Shown: in pieces, positions 1 through 10,827 of the stretch
How the letters are laid out: every line of letters starts with the position of its first letter
Numbering within the stretch: position 1 is the first letter of the stretch
Assembly: GCF_964340395.1 (NCBI RefSeq)
Contig: NC_135565.1
Location: 16,166,209 to 16,230,208 of the forward strand
Source of the DNA: Glandiceps talaboti
Lineage: Eukaryota > Hemichordata > Enteropneusta > Spengelidae
Direction of reading: 5' to 3'
Length of the DNA stretch: 64,000 nucleotides
Notes under the pieces: generated by a model
What the model was told of the DNA's origin: nothing
The model's database searches: none
The model's input: the letters and a program-made list of their open reading frames with translations, nothing else
Made by a program: the position numbers and the translations under genes

Positions 1-24
1 TGTTTCTCTCTGACGCTAATACAT

Positions 25-290
25 TTAAAGGGGAATGCCACACTAGAAAATGAAGGTGTTTTCATAAACTTTGGCTTCTGTATAGTCATTTTGTGATTTT
101 ACATAACATGAATTTTACACAGTTGCCAAGAAACGCCAAATTAAACTTACTCTCATATATTCATTGTTGTGGCAGTTGTCAAATGTTGCATCATGGGAGT
201 TAGCAGATATGTATGCATTAGATGAACAATGAATATTCATGAGTATTTATCAAACAGTGATAAGCACTTAGGAGTGGTGTTCCCCTTTAC
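25..290. mobile_element. MITE, family A (TTAAAGGGGAA-type ends)
   Basis: Short non-coding DNA element with inverted ends: left TTAAAGGGGAATGCCAC, right GTGGTGTTCCCCTTTA. Its internal landmarks recur in all copies of this family: 'cataaact-tgg-ttct', 'tcatgggagt', 'gaacaatgaatattcat' and 'taagcactta'. Related copies lie at about 7717-8150 (inverted dimer), 39557-39819, 42170-42420, 53253-53481 and 57853-58300. It has no ORF, so it would depend on a transposase encoded elsewhere. The TTAA at the left end hints at a piggyBac-type source, but the right end reads TTAC, so this is only suggestive. Confidence 0.8.
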
Positions 291-2292
291 TAAAAATGAA
301 TTGTATGGTCATAGTGAATGAATTCAGTGTTCTCCCTAGAGGTATGGATCCATATCCACTAATTTATGCAAACCAATAGAAATCAATCAACATAACAAAT
401 TATTTTATTCAGTCCTTTAATTGTCAATATGCCGCGAGTATATCCTGGGGAGAACACAAATAATGACCTCTACAGAAAAAGGGACACAGTGTGCTTTGCA
501 AGGAGGTGATCAACAATGTTGATATTTTGATATGTAAATTGTGTGTTTTGTATTGTGGTGGCAGCATACGAGGTAATACAGATAGTTTATAAGAAAGTAA
601 AGTGAGGTAAAGATAACTTTATAGGCATCTCAACAATGGGAAGAGTTTTCTTGTGTCTTGAATGACAATGGAACCACCCTGAAGGGCTAAATTAGGGGTT
701 GTATTTCAATGTTTAGTTCAAGCACTGTGTCACTCACATAGTTAACCCAAAGTAGTCCTGTCATAGCAGATAATGGGACGGTTTAGCAAAACAAGTTGGT
801 GACCCAGACATAAAATACAGTGTCGCTGTAAGACTTGTTTAACACAAGCCAAAGGGCCATTGCCTGTACAATTTTGTACTATTTATTTATGGGTAACTCC
901 ATTATTGAATATAAAGACATCTGTAGACCGGATGCAGGTTCCAAGATGTATTGCATGTCTCCCCAAACAATGCCATGTATTCTGTACTTGTAAATAGAGT
1001 TACATGCACTTCTCGGGGATGATTGTCAGTTTTTCACCTAACAGTACCCTGGGTTTACCAATAAAATCCCTCTCTGTTAGTCTTTGTGCTATGAAATCAC
1101 TCACAATTCAAGAGGTTGACATGTCTTTCCATCATTTCATGATGACAATGTTATTGCAGACATAATAAAAACAAGACAGGCCTAAACATATGCGAGTGAT
1201 GTCTCACGCAATGCATCTTGGAACTGAAAAATCAACCGTTTATCTAAGTCAAGAAAAACTGAAACGTATAATATGTTAAGATACTGGATAATGATAGCCA
1301 GGAATCCATGCTTACCCATCAAGGCTGCCATTTAATTTCATTATATTAGACAGCATACCTATAATACGCTTCAAATCTTCATCCTGTTTGTTGAATATAA
1401 ACTCTTGTGTTTTGTATGATCAACAGTGTGCAGTCTTATAAAAGAAAGACGTTGTGGGTGAAAATAATTTGATAAACAAGTTTTCGCGTGATTCACACTA
1501 CATAAATGATTTTGGTGCATCACAAGAAATTGCTGTGCATTAGTAGTGTGTTAAATTGCTTCAGAGAGGACACACTGATGGGCAATGATATATTTGTGTT
1601 AAACGTCCATTGGTAACAAGTTTTGAAGTTGTAAAATTAATGGTTAACATCTGTTGTAGTGCTATCATGTATGGTAGATGCCGAAGTTATAGCAACAGAA
1701 CAGTAAACTATGACTCCAAAGATAGAAATAGTAGCAGTGTCTTCCCCCACAATTTATAGACAACAACGCTCAGGACTGGTAACCCTGCCTTGTTAGAGGC
1801 TAGCAGTGTTCTCTCTAGAATGTTTTCTAGAGAAGGCTCAGAAAATGTTCTCTCTAGAATGTTTACTGAAGAAGGCACAGAGACTGTTAATGCCGTCAGA
1901 AAAGGAACAAGTGTCTTGGATGTGGTTGCTACTTTGATACCATGTTCACATGAAAGGAAAGGATTTTGGGGTGTAATAATGTGTGCGTGAAGTGGGCACT
2001 AAGAAAATTACAAAAATGCTTGACATCTGTGTTACTGTTCTCAGGGAGAACACTGCAGGAGAGCATGGATTCAAGGCTATTATTATGCACTCCTTCACCA
2101 GCTGGTTTTATTGTCACCATATCCATTACAGTATATTATGAGACCAAAGATATAAACAAGAGAACTAAATTAAATGGAACTGATAGTTTTCTACAGATTA
2201 ACCAGACTGAAAGATTTGTTGATGTGGATATTCATCTGATTCTCAGTACTTGTAATGACATTTGACTTCATGCTATACTAGAGAGTTAAATA

Positions 2293-2515
2293 GAACAAGA
2301 AGGTTGACACATTCTCAGTAATTGCAATATCATTTTACTTCATGCTAGAGGGTTAAAATAGAACAAGAGAGTCAACTTGTTTGTGAACATAAACCATGAA
2401 CCAGAACAAGAAGGTTGACGCATTCTCAGTAATTATATTAGCATTTTACTTCATGCTAGAGGGTTAAAATAGAACAAGAGGGTCAACTTGTTTGTCAACA
2501 TAAACCATGAACCAG
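2293..2515. repeat. 111-bp tandem duplication of a dispersed repeat
   Basis: Two adjacent copies (from 2293 and 2404) share 'gaacaagaaggttgac', 'ttacttcatgctagaggg' and 'ttaaaatagaacaagag'. A third, degraded partial unit precedes them from about 2250. An inverted copy of the same motif is visible near 11520-11590, so the unit is a dispersed family that was locally duplicated. Confidence 0.65.
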
Positions 2516-4129
2516 ACTTACTTCAGTGGCAGATTTGCTAGAAGAATGCATGAGGCCAAAGTCATGTTGTCAAACAAGACATTGAATGATTGTAATTTGT
2601 ATAGCATGCCTAGGTGGTAAAATCCTATTTCAGGTAATGAGAATTAACCCCACATATGTCCACAACAACGAATATCTTTGTCTACCAATGAGTGTGTCCT
2701 GAGAGCATACGGGTATTATACATTGTAAGGGATAAAGTGATGTACAAAAGGTGCTACATCAAAAGATGACATGAACTACATACATTGCATATATGTAGTA
2801 TTTTTGCCAAGGATCATATATTGTAAATCGGTTAAATATATCAGGGTCTCCAGTCATACCATCAAATTATTGTAGATTATATTGGACACTATGCCACATT
2901 TACTCATCCCCCTAGTTGTAACCGATACACCCCAACCTTAGCGAAAACACTGATGTATGTGCATCAATGTAGAAGCCTGTAAATGGGACTTGCCTCCATT
3001 GGTCTTCCATTTAAATAGATAAAATAAATAAATAAACATCTCTTGGTATATGTATATCAACATCTTTCTGAAAAGTATGATCAATAATAAGTGTACGATG
3101 TATTATATTATTTGATGAGATTGCATTCTTAACAATACAACATATCTTATAGTCTAGTATTGGTCATACGTGTCAATCAACAAACATACACAGACTGAAT
3201 CTGAAATCTACTAGTTCTGACTTATGATTGAGTTGAAAGCAGTGTTTCATGCTTTGAATTAATATTTACTTTTGAAGCATCAGATCAAATCCAATGTACT
3301 GCACATCTAACTTTATACAAGACTTACCAGTTTATCGTTTTTACAAAACTTATTACAAAAGAACCTTTACATTTATGTGATACAGCTCCAGCAATACTGT
3401 TTCGATTTGTGATCGTTACAAAATTCCTGTCAGCTACATTTTTTCCAGTAGTAGAGGTGTACAAAGTATAAACTTTGAAAATGACTTGTTTTTCTTTTCA
3501 ATGTACAAGCAGTAATTCACAAATATCCAGGGATCTGAAACGGTAAATACTGGTCCCATGACTTTCTGTAAGTGATTTTAAGTATAGTCGAGCTGATGCA
3601 TGTGTCATTTCAAAATGGGGAACGATTGGTAGGTTCATACAAAAAGCAAAGTATAAATCAGTAGATAGACTTTTATTCTGTGATGGAAATGATACACTGT
3701 CTTAGAATACATTTGATTAAACTGTCACCAAATGAATGGAAAAAGACTGATTTAAGTGTTACATTGAAGTTTTGGGGGTGTGAAAAAGAGATACAGTAAG
3801 TACACAGGTAAGACCGTATATTTTGGCAATTTTTTTGTGGTGGTTCTGTGTTAGTATCAGTTGCAATACCACACACATCTTTTTTGGGTAGTGCTTTTTA
3901 CCATTTTAACTGTGTCTCTGTATTATATTTTTGACACAGTGCTTCCAGAGAACATGTTGTACGTACACCTTTGTTGAGTACGTAAAGTCTGCATTGACAA
4001 AGACATGAAAGACATTCAAAGATGGGTGGGTATGTGGTAAGCAGACCCAGGTATACTTTACTATCCATTCATGAAATATTTTGGAATCACTTGACTAAGA
4101 ATTCAGTGAGAAAAAAGTACTCTGATCAA

Positions 4130-4330
4130 AACAGGCAAATTTAGTCCAAATTACACAGTTGGGCAGATTTAGTCCAAATAAAGCAGTTAGGCAAATTTAG
4201 TCCAAATTATGCAGTTAGGCAAATTTCAGTCCGGCCAATTGGCCTGACAAATTACGGTTGACTAAAATTACATTCTGAACAATGCAGTTTTGCAAATTTC
4301 AGTCCAGACAAAAGTCGAGCAAATTGTAGT
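4130..4330. repeat. Degenerate ~34-bp minisatellite
   Basis: Five to six degenerate units centred on 'gcaaatttagtccaaatta' and 'cagttaggcaaatttcagtcc'. No coding frame. Confidence 0.6.
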
Positions 4331-6059
4331 ACCAGTAAAACAATTAAGCACAGCTAACCTAGGATAAGACAGTTGTTAAAAGCCCCATATCAAATACTAA
4401 ATCAGAAAAATTCACTCTTCTATTTTTACATTGCCCATGTCCCCCATGGGTATAATTTAGTACGATATATCTCACCTTTTAAGAACTAAAAAATCTTGGC
4501 TTAAAATCGCAAAAAGAAATCAACTTTCTTACAATGTGCCTACCAATAGATAACTTTTTAGAATGACCATATCAATCATAAATGTCATTTGTGTTCATTA
4601 TGATAGAAAATACACAAATAATAATGACAGCTCCCCAAAGTGGGTAAATTGATATCACAGACAAATACTACATAAATTATCCACTTTAATAATTTGATTA
4701 AAGTTATTTGGTTGTTGTATATGTCAGTGTGTTCTAGTCATATCTGTTATCTATTACATGGAAAAGAAGTGAAATTTTTTGATCAATGTGGCAAAACTAA
4801 TAGCCAATAATGCTTCTAAAAGCTGGGTCTTGTGCTGTGGCAAGAAGAATGGAAGTAAAAAGTTTTATCAGATCACCTCGTAATTGCAGTACTTTAAAAG
4901 TTACACCACCAAGAGAACTTAGAAGTAAAGGTTTGCTTGTTTCCAAGCTATTTGTTTCAAGCATATACACTTGGGGTTGCATAACATGGAAGATTTCTAG
5001 GAATCTCTGTTTTTAACTCATGAAGCGTCTGCCTCTACCAACCTACATGTTGAGAATTTGACAGGACATGAGTTGTGAGTTTCTGACCCCCCCCACCACC
5101 ACCACCACCACCACCACCACCACCACCCTTTCCTAAGTACTGTTGCTAGAGATATTACATTTAGCTGTATCCTTTATCGTTGAAAAAGTTCCTAAACTCT
5201 TGCTAGTAGCTACATGCTAGTAGTGCATGTTATTAATCCCATTAAGTGTTGAAAATGAGAAATAGTTTTAGACATTCCCTAGCAACCATGTCCATACTCT
5301 TAGTAACTATAAAAGTGAGGCATGTCAGATTAAAATAAAATAACCCAAGTAGAGAAACTGCTAGGTCCAAAGTAACTATGGCTTTTAAATCTTTTGTGTT
5401 CAAATGTGAAATTCTGAGTTGCAGTGTTATTAGATTTTGCATATAGTGCAATGGATGTTTGTACAACTAAAGTTAGACCCTTCAGATGAACACATTGTCA
5501 TATTGGATATATGTTGCTGAGGTGATTTGATAGGCTGAAGAATGACAAGTGTTTGTAAAAAAAAAAATATTCAAAAGTTCATCATTTGACAAAGTAAAAC
5601 AGATATGGCTAGATTTAGAAAATGTTAAATTGTATATCGGGTAAGTCGTCGGGTAAGTTGCCAAGTTTCTGGACAGAACTTGAAGACTGGTGTCACTAGA
5701 AACGAGTGCCCAGGACTACTACATGATGAACTACTGGACTAGTGTCTAAACAACAACATGTATGTATGGCTTAGCAGTGACTGGTGTAGGTAAAATTGGG
5801 TAGGAAACAGGTAAACATTGGCACTTTCAGTTAATGACTGTGCTGTCAGGGTCCTCAGGTAAACCTTCTTGTACATTCTCTTTGCTATGTTTGTGAACCT
5901 ATTTGTTGAAATAACCTGAGTTGGAGGCCAGTGCAACTTTTGGAGTCGGTGACTGTGGAAATGCAGAGTAGCTCTGCTACACAAGTGGTAATATAAATTG
6001 GTAAATGTATGCAGAAGTTGAGAACTTTATCGAGGCAGAATACCAATACAGCAGTGGTA

Positions 6060-6910
6060 TAGGTGTTGTAAGTGAAAAAACGAAATCATAGATCAAAGGG
6101 GTTGTGTAAGTCAATCAACAAAATCATCGGAGGTCTTGTAAGTGGCACGTTGGAACTGTAGAAGGTTTTGTAAGTGAAGTGATGTGATCCAGCAGAATAC
6201 CAGTACAGCAGTGTGTACAACGGGTCTTGTAAGTTGTAAGTGAATGTTAGAATCATTTGAGGGTCTTGTAAGTGAAACCTTGCATCATTAAATGTACATC
6301 ATTTGGGAAACTTGTTAAGTGAAAGAATGGAATCAATGATAGATTTGGAATACCAGTACAGCAATGGGTACAGATTTTGTAAGTGAAATATCATTTGGAT
6401 CTTGTAAGTGAAACTGGAATCAAGCAGAAAACAAATACAGCAGTAAGTCCAGATCTTGTAAGTGAAAGAATGGAATCATTTTGGGGTCTTGTTAGTAAAA
6501 TGGAGGTCATATTGGAGTTCTGTAAGTGAAACAATTGAAGCATCAAAGGTCTTGTAAATGAAACCATGGAATCGGGTGGACAGGTATTGTAAGCAAATGA
6601 GGATTCATCGAGTGTGTTTAAAGTGAAACAACAATAGTGGGTACAGGTTTTGTAAGTGAAGCGATGAAGTCATTTGGCAGTGGTGTAATTGAAATGATGG
6701 GTGCATCTAGGGTCTCATGAAAATGATTGAATTAGGCAGAATACCAGTACAGCAGTGGCTGCAGATCTTGTAAGTGAAATGAAGGAAGCATCTTGGGTCT
6801 TGTAAGTGAAACGAAGGAAGCATCTTGGGTCTTGTAAGTGAAACGAAGGAAGCATCTTGGGTCTTGTAAGTGAAATAATGAAAGCACCAGGGGTCTTGTA
6901 CATGTAAGTA
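6060..6910 (+). repeat. Minisatellite built on 'tcttgtaagtgaaa' (GTAAGT-rich)
   Basis: About 25 degenerate units of roughly 30-36 bp share the core 'gtcttgtaagtgaaa', often followed by 'atggaatca' or 'gaaggaagcatcttgg'. The last units (about 6765-6880) repeat almost exactly with a 32-bp period. I count 18 exact GTAAGT hexamers on the + strand. That hexamer is the intron side of a consensus 5' splice site and is complementary to the U1 snRNA 5' end. The array lies 2.2 kb before the first visible U1-70K exon and in the same orientation. Minus-strand ORFs across it are repeat translations and not genes. Confidence 0.75.
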
Positions 6911-7716
6911 ACACAATGGACTCATGGGGGTGGGTATCATGTAGTGGTATATTAAAGTCGGGAATAAAGTTTGGGTTGTGGGAGGTCTTAATGTTATACA
7001 TTTACCATATGGTGTTAGGATATCACGTTTATGGGATGGGTTTACTAGGAGTTGAGTCTCTTGAAATCACATGCATACAAGGATGAGTGGTTACATCGTA
7101 ACACCATATGACTGGGTATCAAGTCTATGCTATTTCACTAAAAACATATGCCAGGTTATACCACGCTTTAAATCATGTGTGTAAAAAGTATTAAAACATT
7201 AATGTGGAGTGCCTGTAAGTTTCTCCAAGTAAGTGACAGATTGTACTTTTAGAGGAGTGGCAATCAAACATTGCATTGTTTGCAAGACATAAACTCCTCG
7301 GTAGGTTTTATCAAACTTTTAATTGTGGAACTTTAGTGTTTATTTTGCTAACATTTTTGGGTAACCATCCCATACTGGCACTGAAGCAATCAGTCTGACC
7401 AGGAAGAACAAAATGCTGTTACTTGTAAGTTAATAAGTGTTGACATGCATGCATGTCTGAAAGGTATCATTTCAATTAATCAATGTGAGACAGATTTTTT
7501 TTTAAAAGAGGTACTGTTTGAATACATACATGCATGCTTGGGTATTCTTGTATTTTTGAATGTTGCATAACAACAGGCAAGAACTTCAAGAAGCAGTTTG
7601 AAAGTTCTTAGTAAGTGGTTGCAGGTTAGCAACCCCATCAATAGTTGTTGCCCCTTTCACTATTGCCTTTATCATTATGGTAAGGCTGGGATGATACAAA
7701 ATCATCAAATTATGAA

Positions 7717-8150
7717 ACTACTGAAAGGGGAATGCTACTCCAGGAAATTGACACATTTTCATAAACTATGGGTTCTCGTTTCATGATTTTACATGACCAA
7801 CAATTACTTGCAATTTCAGAGAAATATGAAATTAATCTTTTGCCTTTACAGGTTATCTTTGCTGTGGGCTATTACATCATGGGAGTCTGCAGAAATAATG
7901 TATTCAATGGTTGAACACTGAATATTCATGACAGCTGTTTTACACTGACGCATATAGCATTTTTTTACTCATGAATATTCAGTGTTCAACCATTGAATAC
8001 ATTATTTCTGCTGGCTCCTATGATGAAATAGCCCACAGCAAAGATAACCTGTAAAGGCACGAGATCAACTTTATGTTTCTCTGAAATGGCAAGTAATTGT
8101 AGGTGATGTAAAATCATGAATTGACTCTCCTGGAGTGGCATTCCTCTTTA
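7717..8150. mobile_element. Foldback (inverted dimer) of MITE family A
   Basis: Two family-A copies lie head to head around a short spacer near 7935-7975. The left arm begins 'gaaaggggaatgctactcc' and the right arm ends 'ggagtggcattcctcttta'. Both arms contain 'gtattcaatggttgaacac' or its complement and 'ctgaatattcatga'. The transcript of this locus could form a hairpin of about 200 bp. Copies elsewhere in the window are single, so this one has been duplicated in inverted orientation or shows the full palindromic form. Confidence 0.75.
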
Positions 8151-9057
8151 AGATTAACCACCACCCCTCCGTTTATTATGACTATTTTGTCAAGTCGTGT
8201 GGACATAGTGGTACACCTAAAGATATTTCCCCCCATATGTTTGTGGTGTTATACGAAATGCATCATGTTTCTGAATAGCACTTCATCATGTGATATTTTT
8301 GTGAGTAACAACAAAAATTACATACTTGGTCAGTACCACTAAGTTTGCATGACTGACAAATTTCTGTTATCAGATGGCAATTGATCATCCAATGGTAACA
8401 TGTCTTTAGGAAAATCATTTTGAAAGAACACAATACTTCTGTTATTAAGAGAACTTCAAAATTGTAGTCCAGTATTGGCTACAGTAGTATTTTATGTGTT
8501 TGTTAATAGGCACTGAGCAGATCCCTCAGTGAGAGTTGTATGTGAATCAAAACTTGCAACAGCAAGGAAAGGGTGCAACCGGTGATTTTCACAACATTGT
8601 TGAGGCAGGTGACGCCTTGTATGGTAAAAAGCCATACGTGGTAACTTGACAATGACAGTCTGTGGTGAGAATTATGAAAGTGCAAAGAAAGTGGAAAGAC
8701 ATCTCTGGGCACCTGTCACCCAAGTGGTGTTTTACGAAATGCAGACCTGCAAATAATGTAGTGTCGTAAGTTCATATCGTGTTTACACTTAAATGTGTGT
8801 GTACATGTATAATGTGTGCCCCTTATCTAAGTGTATAGATTTCGAGTTTTAATTTTCAATAATGCAGATAAGGTAAGCTGCACAAAAAGTTATCAATTCC
8901 CCAATCCAATTTTTAACACCCTATGATGGAAGTTTGTCTTAATTTGCAGAAATATGCTGAGAGTAAGTATCAACTAAAACAGTTTGCTGATATAAAATAT
9001 GTGTTTATTTGGTGGAATATTACATATGTGTCCCATGTCAACTTCTTACCCTAACAG

Positions 9058-10827
9058 CTGCATACAAATATGCTGACGGCAAGAAGATAGATGGAAGAAG
9101 AGTACTGGTAGATGTTGAGAGGGCAAGAACAGTGAAAGGATGGATGCCTCGACGTTTAGGTGAGCTATTACAAATTCAAACTTCTCATTCATTCGGTTTG
9201 TATGTTTGTATGAAAAGTTTTGGAGAGCATGTGTTCCTATTGTTGCAAAGAAGCCATGCATGTTTACAATGACGTGTCAGTAGTACTGCATAACATGATA
9301 TTAGATATATAGCCAAACTTGCCAAACCGATGAAACATGCAATACCATTCTGTGTTTATAGACAATGATGTACTGATTGTCAGTCTTGCTGCATATATCA
9401 CCTGTAGCTAAACTAGTCATGCCTAATCCATACAATGTGCCTACTTGAAGTTGATGTCTTTGTAGATGTTCAATATTTGATATGTATGTTTTTATCAGGT
9501 GGAGGCTTGGGAAGCACTCGTAAAGGTGGACCCGATGTCAATATACGTCACTCTGGTAGAGAAGATATGATGTTGAGGTAAGTACTCATAAAGACAAAAA
9601 CAGTAGTACAGCAAGCTTCTAATGTAGTGGTTTTATGAGTATCTGTTTGAGCAGCCAACGTTGCCAGAATTCGTGATAATGATAGCAAACTAATAAGGAT
9701 CTGGTTTTTCGTTGTCAAAGATATAATTATGTCAGTGGAAGAACTGTTGCTTAACAAATACTGAATGATGCATGATGGAACAGAAGTACCAGTTTGAAGT
9801 CGTCCATCATAATTGTTTGCCACAGAATAGCCATATTTCAGCTACTGGGGTGACAGCTCATACTAAAAACTGTAAATTCAAAAAGTATTTAGTAACCGTG
9901 TTACAGTGATGACAAAAATATATACAATACAGAAGAATATGATAATTATTTAGAAAGCTTGACTGTGTAACCTTTCTGATAGTGTAAAACGTGTTTACGA
10001 ACTCGAACTACAAGGTAGCATCCTGCAACAAAGTAGACAAGTCAGGTATCACCAGGGATATTGTGCTACAATGTAGACAAGTCAGGTATCACAAGGGATA
10101 TCATGCTACCTCAATACATAGATATACAGTGACTTATGTCTTGTACAACTGAAACAGTTCCTACAGAGACCGTGGTGATGATGACAGAGATAGAAACAGG
10201 GACAGAAGACGTGAAGATCGTGGTGCTGGTGCTGGTCCTGGTGTTGGTAGAGATATGGAAAGAGAACGCAGACGTTCAAGAAGTCGCAGTCGTGAAAGGA
10301 GAAGGGGAGAACGGGATAGAGAGCGAGAACGAGGGGATAGAGAAAGAGTGGATCGAGAGAGACCTGATAGGGGTGATAGGGAAAGGGATAGAGACAGAGA
10401 CCGTGACAGACGTCGAGACCGTGGCGACAGAGATAGAGATAGAGAAAGGAGACACAGAGACCGCGACCGACGAGATAGGGACAGAGGTAAGGATAAAGAC
10501 CGAGATAGGGATAGAGATAGGGATAGGGGCCGAGACAGAGACAGGGAAAGGAGTAAAGAAGACAGGGATCATGAAGACCGAGATAGGGATAGAGATAGGG
10601 AAAGAAAGCGGGATAGAGACAGGGAAAGGGAGAGAGACATTGAAAATGGAGAGCAGGAGCAGGAACAGGAACAGGAAATAGAACCACAAGCCCCGGACAT
10701 GGAACCAGTAACAAAAAGAGAAATCTTAGAAGATGAAGAGATCACTTTCAATCACCAACCGCCATCCCCACCACCTGAAGAATTCATGTCACAAGAGATA
10801 CCAGATGCTGAAATGGAACACCAGTGA
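9058..10827 (+). CDS. SNRNP70: U1 small nuclear ribonucleoprotein 70 kDa, C-terminal part (3 exons)
   Basis: U1-70K is a core U1 snRNP protein. It binds U1 snRNA stem-loop I through its RRM and acts in 5' splice-site recognition in the nucleus. Exons: 9058-9159, 9499-9577, 10158-10827; the stop TGA is 10825-10827. Exon 1 here encodes the last part of the RRM ([20 protein letters not shown], containing the RRM beta-4 strand) and then [10 protein letters not shown]. Exon 2 carries the family signature [14 protein letters not shown]. Exon 3 encodes about 220 residues of Arg-Asp/Arg-Glu repeats with a short RS block ([13 protein letters not shown]), ending in an acidic, proline-containing tail. 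Phases agree (1, 2). The acceptor of the last exon is ambiguous by 9 nt: AG at 10156-10157 or 10165-10166, both in frame. The 5' exons (N-terminus and first half of the RRM) were not found. Purine-rich coding sequence leaves the other frames open by chance. Confidence 0.93.

Larger units (their letters stand above)
1..9057. other. Repeat-rich region upstream of, or intronic to, the U1-70K gene
   Basis: No convincing coding exon was found here on either strand. Open frames of 60-100 codons occur but have no recognisable domain and lie in repeats or AT-rich sequence. The region holds a MITE (25-290), a partial hAT-like repeat end near 1480-1580, a 111-bp tandem duplication (about 2293-2515), a 34-bp-type tandem repeat (4130-4330), a CCA microsatellite (5090-5127), the GTAAGT-rich minisatellite (6060-6910) and a foldback MITE dimer (7717-8150). 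The exon at 9058 begins in phase 1, so at least one upstream U1-70K exon must exist. It lies either unrecognised here or left of the window, in which case this stretch is intron. Confidence 0.5.

Noticed and set aside
8951-8964. A 13-nt micro-exon candidate with AG and GTAAGT flanks, resembling the start of the exon at 9058
   Set aside because: The similarity (aaatatgctga) is short, and the length would shift the known phase; probably coincidence.
10106-10714. A 202-codon minus-strand frame and a 181-codon second + frame across the U1-70K tail
   Set aside because: They are shadows of the purine-rich Arg-Asp/Arg-Glu coding sequence; the correct frame continues from the spliced RRM exons.
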